64,000 nt of DNA from Cadophora sp. MPI-SDFR-AT-0126 (lineage: Eukaryota; Ascomycota; Leotiomycetes; Helotiales; Ploettnerulaceae). A program made the translations under genes and the position numbers. The stretch is from NCBI GenBank assembly GCA_020747065.1, contig JAGMVK010000014.1:682001-746000 (forward strand), read 5' to 3'. Shown in pieces: positions 34,723 through 44,459 of this stretch. The notes beneath the pieces were generated by a model. That model searched no databases. It saw only the letters and a program-made list of their open reading frames with translations, and was not told the DNA's origin. How positions within the stretch are numbered: position 1 is the first letter of the stretch; every line of letters begins with the position of its first letter.

Positions 34723-35280
34723 GGTGGGGGATTACACGTGACAGGACTCGTTCGAAGGGCCGGAGGTAATCTGCGGCTGTATAGAAGTCCCGGCTCCTGC
34801 TGAAAGAGACTGAGTGGAACTTGGAGAACCTGGATCCAGCTGGGGGATCCAGCTGATATTTGTGCATGCTCTCGACATCGTGGCTTGGTGTAAGGCGGTT
34901 CAGGAAAGGCGAGTTGTGGTGGCTGTGAGGCGGAGAGGAAAGGCGAAAGGAAAGGCGATCCATATCACGTGTGTGAAGTCCAACCTTCAAACTGTGAACT
35001 TTGAACCTCTTTTTAAACTGAAGAATTACTTCCAAATGTATGTCATTAGATTTCAACGTCACTTCCAGGCTCTGTGTCACATAGACCATCTTTTGACCTA
35101 ATAAAAATATCGCACTCCGATCACATGCTCCCCCTTTCCTGCTCTCCTTTTCCGTTGCCTTCTCGCCTATCGCGCCTCCCAATCCTTTTTCACACCGAGT
35201 CCAGCCTCACTCCTAATACCATCTTCATTCACCGAGTAGCGCCCTGCGTGCCATTCGTCCAAACAGCAGCCCCAACATCA
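34723..35280. other. Upstream region of the zinc-finger gene
   Basis: Probable promoter of the zinc-finger gene (reading leftward). A minus-strand open frame at 34637-35182 overlaps the zinc-finger start in another frame and has no motif. I see no gene here. Confidence 0.45.
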
Positions 35281-35475
35281 TCACCAAAGGTCCAAGGCCC
35301 GCAAAGCCCAATCAATGATGGCTTCTCGGCATTGGACACATTTCCCGGCGCGATTAAAGAGCCTCTGACGCGGTTTGGTGTAGCATCGATGTTGATTTCG
35401 ACTTCGTTTGCATTTGATTCGGTCTTGCACGACATGTCCGCAGTCTGCAAATGATACCTCGATGATGGTGCACAT
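35281..35475 (-). CDS. Small Cys/His-rich protein (64 aa), function unknown
   Basis: A single-exon ATG-started frame. Its residues place Cys12-x-His14, Cys22, His29, Cys31 and C-V-Q-C (Cys46, Cys49) in a regular order amid basic residues (R-I-K-C-K-R-S-R, then K-P-R-Q-R). Such spacing suggests one or two structural zinc sites. The frame starts M-C-T-I-I-E-V. I recall similar very short fungal proteins that begin M-C-T and carry spaced Cys/His, but I cannot name a family with certainty. An overlapping minus-strand frame (35229-35450) is less protein-like. No signal peptide. Its C-terminal 13 residues may be misassigned if an intron exists. Confidence 0.45.
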   Translation of the reverse strand: MCTIIEVSFADCGHVVQDRIKCKRSRNQHRCYTKPRQRLFNRAGKCVQCREAIIDWALRALDLW

Positions 35476-36079
35476 GATGGGTGGGGACTTGTTGATAAGC
35501 GTGATATGAGTCTAAATCAAGAAGAATGACTCCTTATTGCGATTTATTTTTGAAGTGCGCTGGAATATTGGCTGCCATAAAATGGTCGGGCTATGGATAG
35601 TCCAGAGAGGGGGAATGTACAATAGTCAGAAGAGACATTGCTGCCTCATTTATGGACCTCTCACAGGCGATAAAGAAAGGATGCGATGGAAAGGGGACAT
35701 TGATTACCAGAAGGAAATGGGATCGATTCCTCAAGGATGGAGTGCATGTTGAGACGAGCCTTATGGAAAGGCGACAATGATTAGGCGAGACCGAAAAGGG
35801 GTTAGGCGAGGACAACATTGCCCATGGCAGAAAGACTCGCTATTGTCAAAGGCTGCATTTTCGCCTAGTATGAGGATCGAGTACAGTGGATGAGGTTCCA
35901 TTTGCTAAATGTAAGGCCTCAAGTCTCGTCCACTTGCACACCTCATGCCTGCTTCTCGTGTATCAGCTTCCACAAGATCCACTCTTCGTGACTCGAATTA
36001 AGCGAAGCAAATTTAGGAACGAGCAATTTCAGAACTGCTTCCCAACAAACCTAATCAGCTTATAAACAACAATCTCAAA
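35476..36079. other. Intergenic, promoter side of the GNAT gene
   Basis: No gene recognised. The last 80 bp before 36080 are A/C-rich, as in many fungal leaders, with AAAATGG at the start codon. Confidence 0.45.
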
Positions 36080-36550
36080 ATGGCACTCCGAATCATTGAC
36101 CTGGATTGGGACCACCCAGACGGTGTATCTCTCCGACAAACTCAACGAGAAGAGTTAGCTGAGCGATACGGAACCAACGACTCTGAACCTGGCGTTGCCC
36201 CCACTTCTGCCGACATCACCATCTTCATCGTCGCCTACATCGACAGCCGGTCGGTAGGTTGCGGTGCACTGCGTGTGTTACCTCGCCCAGAGTATCCTGG
36301 AGATGCGGAGGTGAAGCGTATGTTTGTTGTGCCAGACAAACGTGGAAGGAGCTTCGGTGTAGCATCGGCACTTCTTAGAGCTCTGGAGGAACGTGCTCGG
36401 AATCGAGGCTGGAAAACACTTGTCCTTGAGACTGGGACCCTTCAGCCTGATGCAATTCGATTCTATACGAGGGAAGGGTACACGCCGATTCCGAGCTTTG
36501 GAGCGTATGCTGGTGTTGAGACGTCTCTTTGCTTCCAGCGGGCAATTTGA
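36080..36550 (+). CDS. GNAT-family N-acetyltransferase (156 aa)
   Basis: Single exon. The fold order is typical of small GNAT enzymes. A strand V-A-Y-I-D-S-R-S-V-G-C-G-A-L-R sits at residues 51-65. Then come E-V-K-R-M-F-V-V-P, and the acetyl-CoA pyrophosphate loop R-G-R-S-F-G-V-A (88-95, the R/QxxGxG/A motif) followed by the helix A-L-L-R-A-L-E-E-R-A. L-V-L-E-T-G-T and A-I-R-F-Y-T-R-E-G-Y (125-134) give the conserved motif B with Tyr. Length matches bacterial-type stand-alone acetyltransferases. The acceptor is not predictable, but an amine or small molecule is usual for this size. It transfers the acetyl group from acetyl-CoA, probably in the cytosol. Confidence 0.9.
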   Translation: MALRIIDLDWDHPDGVSLRQTQREELAERYGTNDSEPGVAPTSADITIFIVAYIDSRSVGCGALRVLPRPEYPGDAEVKRMFVVPDKRGRSFGVASALLRALEERARNRGWKTLVLETGTLQPDAIRFYTREGYTPIPSFGAYAGVETSLCFQRAI

Positions 36551-36847
36551 GGAATTGGATATTTGGTGGGCCAGGAACGGCAGGCGTGGGACAGATCAAT
36601 GAAAAGATGCCAGATCGTTCTTGCCATGCTAAGATATGCGCGACCTAAGAGGCTCTAAAGCCACGATCTCTGTGCGCTGCTTTGTTCTTCACATTCAATT
36701 CTCATAAATCATCATCTTCAACTCTTCCATTCACATCTACACTACACTATCAAAACAGACTTACAAGTGTCGATCGAGGGTCCACCTTCCCATTTCGAGG
36801 GGAAGATCTCAGTTGCATTCATTGACGACTCGACAATAGCATAAGAT

Positions 36848-37958
36848 ATGGATGCGAACAGTCTGGCGGATCCATACGGAGAATCTGCCAGGCTAGAAGT
36901 ATTTCGGGATGTCGAACGCCAGAGACGCAAACATGGGCTGATGGAGACCGATCTTACCTGGTGGAGGTCATTTATTTACGAGCGATCCGGTGTCGAAATG
37001 ACAGTCTTCTGCCCGAAGGACATGCTAGTACAAGAAATCATTCAAATCAAAGCCTGGAAATCCCTCGAGGTATGTTCTACGCAGACATAGGTCGATCCAT
37101 GAGTCAATCTCGCTCCTTCTGATTGCCTAGGCTTACCGTTAGTAGGATTGGGCCAAGGCTCTCTTCACAAATCTCAACAGTCAGACCGATGAAGCCCACC
37201 CTTTTCACAGAGATCCTTATACACTACACGGTATTACAGTCGAATCTTTCAATGGACGCTGGATGCAAATCATGGCGGATATCAGGAACTCAGCTGGCAT
37301 TCACCTTCCCGGGCTTGTTGATCTCGTGAGCCCTGAGGCAACAACTGGTGTGGGAGTAATGGTCACTATTGTGCATAAAGACACTGAAGATCGAGATCCG
37401 TGGGGCACTGCTACGAAGAAGTATATGTTGGTAACATCACTTCCCCGAATTTCAGCCGGTCAGATAGATTTCCTTGAACTGCCAATGGGTAGGCTTGAAG
37501 CAGATGGCAGGGTACGGGGCATTACTGCATGGGAAGAGATCACTCGGTTCTTGCCGATTCCACCATCACTGACGCTCAATATGTCCGATATAGCAATTAC
37601 GGGGTCCGCACCCGGTTCTCCTGGACTAGAGCAAGGGAGCAACTTTGCACTCGGTTGCCCCCGGAATGGAGAGCTCCGGGGTGCGATCTTTAATAGGTAT
37701 TCATATCAGCATACCCAGATCATGTTGTACGAGTACAGAATGTCAACGAAAGAATTCAACTCCTTGGAGGATAAGTTGCGCATCGGATATTTGGAGCATC
37801 GGACAGGCGAACATTTGCCCGACAATGGAACGACTCTGAGGTTGTTACGCATGGGGCACGTCCCAAGTGTAAATGCGAAGGATATCAACATCATTTTGGC
37901 TTGGGCGTTATACAAAAATCTCGAGATCACTCAGAGGATTGGGTTCGGTCATCTTTGA
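36848..37958 (+). CDS. Nudix-fold protein with degenerate Nudix box
   Basis: Exons join(36848..37069,37146..37958) give 344 residues. The 76-nt intron starts GTATGT and ends GTTAGTAG, in phase 0. The segment G-I-T-V-E-S-F-N-G-R-W-M and V-T-S-L-P-R-I then D-F-L-E-L-P-M-G-R-L-E (about 180-195) follow the layout of ADP-sugar or Nudix-14-type pyrophosphatases. Where the catalytic box should read R-E-x-x-E-E-x-G, this protein has T-A-W-E-E-I-T-R-F-L-P. The Arg-Glu pair and the final Gly are missing, so pyrophosphatase activity is doubtful. An N-terminal region of about 75 residues (W-W-R-S-F-I-Y) is unassigned. It is tail-to-tail with a canonical Nudix hydrolase only 76 bp away. It may be a binding protein or a neofunctionalised enzyme. 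Confidence 0.75.
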
Positions 37959-38034
37959 TACTGGAATGTGCATTGACTCGGTTTGAGAAGTCGTCGCTTC
38001 CATTATCATTGTCAGGCTGTTTAATTTCAGAAGT

Positions 38035-38993
38035 TCAGAGCTTCCACCGACGGGCAATCTCGACGCCTTCAGCTAGAGTAGCAACCCTAGCATCAATAGC
38101 ATAACCTTCCTTCTCCAACTTCTTGCACTCCGTATACAACTGTTTCAATGGTAGCGTGAAGCACTCGATAAATTCTCCCCCTTCTAGCTCAGGCTGTGGG
38201 TTCATGTTTTCCGGCTTCGACATATCAACCGTAACGTGAACCATCCGCAAATTCGTGTTGCAGAATCCGGGATCTATACAACATCAGTCTACAAGAACAC
38301 TTTTATAACATATCCACGGGATCACGCGCTGGGACCTGACACATGCCAAACCTACCATTGAACATAATGGGACTAGTCTCGCTGACCACCCCCACATACC
38401 CAGTCTCCTCCTTCAACTCCCTCACCGCAGCTTGTTCCGCCGTCTCCCCAGCATCAACCAGACCAGCCGGTACCTCGATGCATACCTTATCGACTGGAGG
38501 TCGGTATTGTTTCTGCAGGAGTAATTCGGGCCCTGCGTTCTCCCCTCAGCATGCGCCTTCTTCTCAAACCTGCAAACGTTCCGCCTTGTCTGGACTGATA
38601 ACGGATATGCGCATGGACGGGCATGGAAGTATGATACTGGAGCAGCAGATGGGCAATCGTACCGGAATCTTTCTCTAGGATCGCTACCATGCCTACGGCG
38701 TCGATGTCTGAGCCTTTGGGACGCGTAGGACGTTCGGCGTGCTCCCATGTTCGGGTCTTGCCTAAGGGGTCGGTGTAGGTCGTTCTGCGCGCGAGGGATG
38801 GTCAGACATACATATTCGTGAGACAAGGATAGCGAATGGAGTTCACAAGATTGTATTGATCCATTTCGCCTTGTTGGCATCCTGGGAAGGAGGGATATTA
38901 GCTGGCTGTCAAGAAGGGAAACGAGGCTGTAGCCCCGCGCGGTTCACGAACCAGTGGCTCTGTTTTGACGATCTTCGAGTCTTTTGCTGACAT
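38035..38993 (-). CDS. Nudix hydrolase, ADP-ribose pyrophosphatase (Ysa1-like)
   Basis: Exons complement(join(38035..38273,38356..38532,38660..38784,38847..38881,38952..38993)) give 205 residues. All four introns restore one continuous frame, although exon 2 is only 35 nt and the first donor (GTTCGT) is weak. The catalytic Nudix box is complete at about residues 90-112: G-L-V-D-A-G-E, then [11 protein letters not shown]. Upstream [11 protein letters not shown] and downstream [10 protein letters not shown] are typical of Ysa1-type enzymes. These hydrolyse ADP-ribose and similar ADP-sugars to AMP and sugar phosphate, clearing free ADP-ribose in the cytosol or mitochondria. The length matches yeast-type relatives. 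Function is predicted with good confidence. Confidence 0.87.
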
Positions 38994-39633
38994 TTTGAAT
39001 GCTGCCGGAGGACACTTTGATTTGAGAGGGTATTTAAGTACCTGATGTTGTGTAGAGTGAGAGAATTGGACAGTGAAGCGTAGGCTGCGCGGCTGAGCTT
39101 CGCGAGACGCGTTTGGTGGCTTCAATTACGTCACTACGCGACTGGATTTTGTTGTCTCAAATTTCCTCTTCTGGTCTCTGGGGTTTGAAGCTCATACTTA
39201 AGTGCTCATAAGAATGCCCTTCATCGCAGGAGAGAGGCTCTTCACCCCCCAGCGTCTTGATCAAGAGAATTGTGCTCACGTGACGGTTTCACGGCATTTG
39301 TGAAGTTGCGCAAGTTCTTTATCTGGTGATATTTCTAGTACGCCCATGGTCTTCTCGTCTACAGATATGCAGTATGGTCTTTCGGATGTCTGGATGACCT
39401 CCTAGCATGCGCTACGCGTAAGTGATGTGCTGGATCTTGCTCGATTAGAAGCAACATCAGTCCTTCCCTTTCCCCTACTAATCCAAATTTGGGGCAGTAG
39501 CTGTTACATTCCATTCTTCCTGCAAAGAGTTAAGTCTCGATATCCCATAACCCAGGCAGCCCCTCTGCAAATGCATCGATTCGTTCTCTTCCAGTAATGC
39601 TCCGCCAGCAAACCCATCCCGTATCCGAACACC
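38994..39633. other. Intergenic, promoter side of the Nudix gene
   Basis: No gene recognised. Holds the upstream region of the minus-strand Nudix gene and the 3' side of the next minus-strand gene. Confidence 0.45.
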
Positions 39634-40017
39634 TTACTTCTCCGGCTTTCGGGTAGCCCCCGGGTTGGCAGCCCTGTTTCGATCATACATTCCCCTCCAT
39701 CTTCGCTCTACCCTCTCAGTCTCCTTGATGACCTCGAACTCGGTGTCTGTCTTGGCATGTGGAAGTGTTGGCCTGACGGCGACGGATTTGGCTGCTGGAG
39801 CTGGAACGATGTTTTCAGGTTTGTTCTCGGTCTTGGTCTTCTCAACCTTGATGTGTTCCAGCTGGTCATCTGTACTCATGACAGGGAGCTTAAGTGGCTC
39901 GAGCTCTGTACTGTCATTCGGTGTGGTTGGCTCAGATGTGGTGGCAGCAGTCGTGGTGCTGCTCGTGGAGCGAGCTGGGGGGAGAATGTGGCTAACGAGC
40001 TCTGTGATTGACTCCAT
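39634..40017 (-). CDS. Hypothetical disordered protein (127 aa)
   Basis: A single ATG-started frame. The N-terminus M-E-S-I-T-E-L-V-S-H-I-L is helical-looking. The middle is a Ser/Thr/Ala/Pro-rich linker, then a charged Lys/Glu stretch. The C-terminus R-V-E-R-R-W-R-G-M-Y-D-R-N-R is strongly basic with aromatic residues and could be a binding motif. No known domain. The contrast between a low-complexity middle and an ordered-looking tail fits a genuine small fungal protein. No signal peptide or membrane segment is seen. Confidence 0.5.
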   Translation of the reverse strand: MESITELVSHILPPARSTSSTTTAATTSEPTTPNDSTELEPLKLPVMSTDDQLEHIKVEKTKTENKPENIVPAPAAKSVAVRPTLPHAKTDTEFEVIKETERVERRWRGMYDRNRAANPGATRKPEK

Positions 40018-40428
40018 TGCTGCTTGCTATCGTATAATCACTTGAAGAAGGTTGAGGAATGAGAGGTGTGTTCTGCTGGGTATGGACACTTATAAAATTG
40101 TGAGGGAAGGTACGAGCAGTTGAGGTTCCGATTGCTTTATGCCTTCCGCTCAGTCCAGATGTTAATCATGAGTCGTGATTTACATCCTTACACCAAACAA
40201 AAGCAAGCGAAAAGATTTCGATGCGAGAATAGAAAGACTATTCCCACCGAGACCAAAGTGAATGCTAAGTGCATGTATTCTAGGGCTATCTAGGTGCACC
40301 TTGCAGTGCGGACGTCCGAAAATGAACCTTTGACCTCGCTAAGCTTGTCTTCATAGCCACTTCCTCACCAGCTGCCTCATGCTACCTCCAAACTTGAGAG
40401 TATCTGGTGACGTCGATACTCAAACAGG
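40018..40428. other. Intergenic, no gene seen
   Basis: Promoter side of the hypothetical gene to the left and 3' side of the one to the right. Nothing else recognised. Confidence 0.45.
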
Positions 40429-41134
40429 TCACATCCCCGCATGCTTGACTGCGTAGCCAATTTCACCAAATTGTGCTCCGATTCCAAACAAGATTGAAGT
40501 CTGATCTACAATATCAAACTTGACAACTCGGCGACCGCCGACCGTCTCGGCGGTATCGGCGGTATCGGACCCAAAAGGACTATCGCCACGTCTAGCAACA
40601 TCCACTTCAAAGTCGATGAGGATTGTGCCACCGGGGGTACTTATCAGGGAAGAAGTGACCGATTGACGACGGCGACGTGTCTTGCTGTCGGTACACTTAT
40701 AGGCGAGGTGTATCTCCAACAACTCCTCGATGTTGATGTCGTTCTTGAAAGCTTGACGAAAAGAGATCGGCTGGAGTATGGTTCTTCTTGAGGCCAAGCT
40801 GTAGGTATTTTTGGAGCCTGAAATTGAGGAAGTCGAAGTCAACCTCATCAAGTACGCTTCGGTCGACAAGCTAGGATGACGATGTGCCAACTCTGGAGAG
40901 CCAGCGCTCTGCTCAATAGACACATCATTGGTGTGGAGTATGTCCGACTTGTGTCGTGGAGTGGTGGTATGGGAGGATACCTTCGAAGTGGCAGGGTGAA
41001 CCACGAAGTGTCCGGAGCGCCCGCTGACACTGCCAAAGATATTAGTTCGACGAAACGATCGGTAGCATACTACAAGTCGGATGGAAGTTTACATACCTGG
41101 TCGCATGTTTCTCTGCAGTTGTTTTCATCTTCAT
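40429..41134 (-). CDS. Hypothetical protein (212 aa), two exons
   Basis: Exons complement(join(40429..41029,41097..41134)). The 67-nt intron has GTATGT and GGCAG and joins M-K-M-K-T-T-A-E-K-H-A-T to S-V-S-G-R-S-G-H. The N-terminal half is Ser/Thr/His-rich and probably disordered. From about residue 90 it looks folded, with I-L-Q-P-I-S-F-R-Q-A-F-K, I-E-E-L-L-E-I-H-L-A-Y-K-C, a basic T-R-R-R-R-Q stretch, then I-L-I-D-F-E-V-D-V-A and V-V-K-F-D-I-V-D. No catalytic motif or family recognised. The open frame lacks an ATG without the short first exon, which supports the spliced start. Confidence 0.5.
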
Positions 41135-41976
41135 ACTGGATCAAGGCCTTTTGAGAAAAAGCATGCGAGTTTTGTGAAAAGTCGCGGCTGGTCAGTCCGT
41201 CTTAAAAGCATACCGACAACATTGTGCAATGGCGAGATATCAATGTGCAAACCGGTGCCGCATTTATTCTAGGGACAGTGACCATATAGCATGGCTTGCT
41301 TCCATTCGCATCAAGCACTAATGAGCCTGTCATTCGACCTGGTCACCGAGTGGCGGAAGGACAAATGGGGAAGCTGAACATGCAAAAAAGTCAACAACTC
41401 TCGCAATAGGAGGCACATCAAAAAATTCAGTATCCGAACCCCGGCACCGCAGAAATAATAAGGTGATGTCTCACAGCGTTGCCGTTAGGCCAGACGATAA
41501 GGCACACTTCCATTGGCTGCTCCCATCTCGAACCAGGTTATTTCGGTCAGTAATTAACTCTCAAAGGCTGAAGACGGTCAGCGATGAACTCGTTGATTTT
41601 CCTTGAAGCCAGCGATTACCGGATCCAATATGCAATTGCACAAACCTCATGCTCCAAAACGATGCAGGGCATGTCAGATCTGTCCCTTTGGTGTGGATGC
41701 CAACCCAATTGGATGGCGAAGCAACGCGTTAATAGGGAATCCTACAAGCCACACCATGCACGTCCAACGAGGCTTTGGTCACTGCATTTGCACATTCAAA
41801 ATTCCTCATTGCACTTTCCGTGCAATTCGGACTGCGACCGGAAGCAATAAGGCTGAGCTTAAATTTTCTGTTGACGGGCTCCCTTGCACTTTCTGGCAAA
41901 CTTTCCTTTCTACTCTACGGATTTCTCTTATCCATTTATCTCCTGTTTCGAACAATCTGCCGAACTGTTTCTCGAA
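41135..41976. other. Divergent promoter region
   Basis: Lies between a minus-strand hypothetical gene and the plus-strand Clr5 gene, so it should hold both promoters. Open frames at 41584-41850 and 41603-42028 have no motif. A frame upstream of 41977 could extend the Clr5 protein, but the family's M-P-K-D-W start argues for 41977. Confidence 0.45.
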
Positions 41977-43223
41977 ATGCCCAAAGACTGGCTTAGCCAG
42001 AAGGAAAACTTCAAGAAATTATATGTAACCGAAGATAGATCACTTGAGGACGTGCGTGGAATTTTGAAAGATCGCTATGGATTTGATGCCTCGTAAGTGC
42101 CTAGACATTGAATCATCTTGATCCTGCTGAATGTTTGTGCCTAGAACTCGAAGTTATCGCATGAAAATTGATGAGTGGAATATGCGAAAATACAAGCCGA
42201 AAAAGGATTTCAAGACTCAGAGGGCCTCTACTCATCCAAGGTCGAAGCTCGGGAATCAAATGGTGGTCCTCTCGACCGGCTCACAGACACCCACTAGTCA
42301 CATCAACTCTAGAATTTCAGTACTTTTGGATGGTGATTCGCAAAAACTTTGGGGTGTGGATAATGATACCGCAATGCACAATTCTCTTTCGATATATGAC
42401 CGCGATTCGGTATCATCGGGTACCGCCATGTTAGAGTCCTGTGATTGGGACGGTATATCCGGGTCCTGGACAGGTACGAAATATCTCTCTGAATTGGAGA
42501 CAGAAGACTAATGGGCAGGCTGAAGTACATGCTCACAATCAACCACAAATTGCGACTAGTCCTGTTCAGCACAGTACAGACCACCGGAGCATAGATAACC
42601 CAGGTTTTGCGGCCCACCCCTTGATTGTAACCTCAGACTTTGAGATCCAAGACGACGATTACCAGTTCAACTTGATGCTGAAGTCTTGGAAAGATGGTCA
42701 TGGAGTCAAGAATTATGTCGAGACTGTTCTTCCAGTACTGTCGTCCAAAATTACCCTGTTCCAAACCGAGAAGGTCGAAAAGGTGGATCTCTTCGACTTG
42801 ATCTGCCTGAAGGTAATCAGATCCGAACGGGCTCCACTTATCAAAGATTTCCTCCGCTCATTCGCTGAATCCAACCCACATACTCCTACTGCGCAATATA
42901 TCCTCTGGCGATCCGCATTCAATGAGTCGGATTGGTCCAGATATAAGAGAGCTATAGGTCTAGTTAATTTGGAGGGGTGCCTATCTCTAGAGGCCTCGCG
43001 TCTGGTCTTGAGAGCAACTTCTCTCCTGGTCGGAGAGCGCCTCATCGACACATACAGGGCTCGATTCGATATGGCAGATAGGCTTGGATCGACGGCCACG
43101 AATTCTGCAATTGAGTATTTCCAGGAATATCTGACATCACCATGGTACTTCAGAGATAGGCAGCAGTACGATGCGATGTTGTTGGACTTCAGGCTGAATT
43201 GTGCCAAACACTGGGAGGAGTGA
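41977..43223 (+). CDS. Clr5-domain protein, last splice junction uncertain
   Basis: The N-terminus reads P-K-D-W-L-S-Q-K, then L-Y-V-T-E-D-R-S-L-E-D-V and I-L-K-D-R-Y-G-F-D-A-S, then T-R-S-Y-R-M-K-I-D-E-W-N-M-R-K-Y. This is a Clr5 domain, the N-terminal module named from fission yeast Clr5. A clean 52-nt intron (42093-42144, GTAAGT, branch CTGCTGAATG, CTAG) splits it. Downstream the frame must change by one. An intron from 42410 (GTATCA) to 42473 or 42518 would do this, giving 376 or 361 residues; a frameshift is the alternative. The C-terminal 230 residues (S-D-F-E-I-Q-D-D-D-Y-Q to A-K-H-W-E-E) are helical-looking with no known domain. Clr5-domain proteins are numerous in filamentous fungi and mostly uncharacterised. 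Confidence 0.65.
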
Positions 43224-43591
43224 TGAGGACTTGGAATGTTTTCGCCAATCTCGGATGAAGATTGAAGAAGTGGAGGAGTTTAGGTCGAAGAAAGGCAATC
43301 GATTTCATCTAGACTCATAGATCTCTTTTCACCTCGTCCGCATTCTTCAACAAATACGATAAAGCATGATCTTTACTTTACTTATCCCAGCACAATTGGA
43401 CGGGATCAGTCGAATCCTCAGAGTGAAATATCCCAAAGTTCGCAACCATAATCCCATGGACCCGACGCCTTACTCCATTCGATTCACTCTCAGCCCATTC
43501 CATGCCATCGAAGAGCAATATCAGAACATATTTATTGTCCTCTCAGAGTCACCGCACATCATCCTTCAACTCCTCCCCCTCAGCCGACCTC
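43224..43591. other. Convergent 3' intergenic region
   Basis: Between the Clr5 gene and a minus-strand small gene. Contains pyrimidine-rich tracts. No gene recognised; plus-strand frames over 43366-43795 are antisense to the small gene. Confidence 0.45.
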
Positions 43592-43915
43592 CTACTCCCT
43601 CGTCAGCCAGCACACAAACGCATCCTCATGACCCAAATAATCACTCCTCCAAGCCTCCCTCTTCTCCAGCACTTTCTTCTGGAACCCTCTCCTCACCCTC
43701 TTACTATCAAAGAGACTACTAGACTGGGAGGCGGGTACAACATACCCAAAAGCCTTCTCCCTCCTCTTCTCGACCGTGTCATTCAGATGGTCTAGTTGTC
43801 CGTTCACGCCCCATATCACGCGCTCTTTGCGGGTGGGGATCATCTCTTTGCCGATCCAGAGGGCGGCGCCCGAGACTGTGAGGATAGTGAGGAGTTTGCG
43901 TTGGGGGGCGTTCAT
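43592..43915 (-). CDS. Small single-pass membrane-like hypothetical protein (107 aa)
   Basis: A single ATG-started frame. Residues 8-22 (L-L-T-I-L-T-V-S-G-A-A-L-W-I) form a short hydrophobic segment after a basic start, consistent with a membrane anchor or mitochondrial inner-membrane protein. The rest is basic and helical, with K-R-R-E-K-A-F-G-Y and R-V-R-R-G-F-Q-K-K-V-L-E-K-R-E-A-W-R. No family recognised. The ordered residue mix and a proper ATG support a real gene more than the opposite-strand frames do. Confidence 0.5.
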   Translation of the reverse strand: MNAPQRKLLTILTVSGAALWIGKEMIPTRKERVIWGVNGQLDHLNDTVEKRREKAFGYVVPASQSSSLFDSKRVRRGFQKKVLEKREAWRSDYLGHEDAFVCWLTRE

Positions 43916-44459
43916 TGTTTGTGTTTGGGTCGTTAGTGTCGTGGTGGTGTGATTTTCTGGTGCTCGCTTAGTTGTTTTCCTTGGTCTTGGCGGGGATGTT
44001 TTGACGAGCTCTTCGTGTGGTGGCTAAGAATTCTATTTCGTGTTGTAGAGTATAGTGTAGATGAGTTCAGACATGTAGAAGAAGTACGATATGGGGAAAT
44101 GTTGAAGAAGACGGATGTGGCGTTGCGGGGTGAGGGGTTATATACTTCCAGCACAGCCAGATTTCAAGGTTGCGTGTTCGATGGGGAAGTGGTGTGGAAA
44201 ATGAGGCCATTTCGGCAGCGGGGGTCGGGGTGGGCCGCAACGACAACAAATGTTATGAACTCCGCCAATCCCTCCTTGATTGGGGACTAGAATGTGACAA
44301 TGATATGGCAGTCAATTTGAAACCCCTTTTAGTAATTGTGTGTGTATTTAATTCTGAAAATGGTCATCAATCATGTGATCTGCTCCAACATTATTTTCCC
44401 TGACTCGCCCAAAACACCTTCTATTGTAACTGTACAGGCCTCCCAAGCTTCCCAAGAAC
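43916..44459. other. Promoter side of small gene and 3' side of ATR-type kinase
   Basis: No gene recognised. Frames on the plus strand at 43949-44290 and 44170-44403 have no motif. Confidence 0.45.

Noticed and set aside
34637..35182. 181-codon minus-strand open frame overlapping the zinc-finger start
   Set aside because: No ATG-supported domain, overlaps the first exons in another frame, composition not protein-like.
43366..43795. Plus-strand frames of 97-118 codons
   Set aside because: Antisense to the more protein-like minus-strand gene at 43592-43915; Pro/Ser/Thr-rich text typical of antisense.
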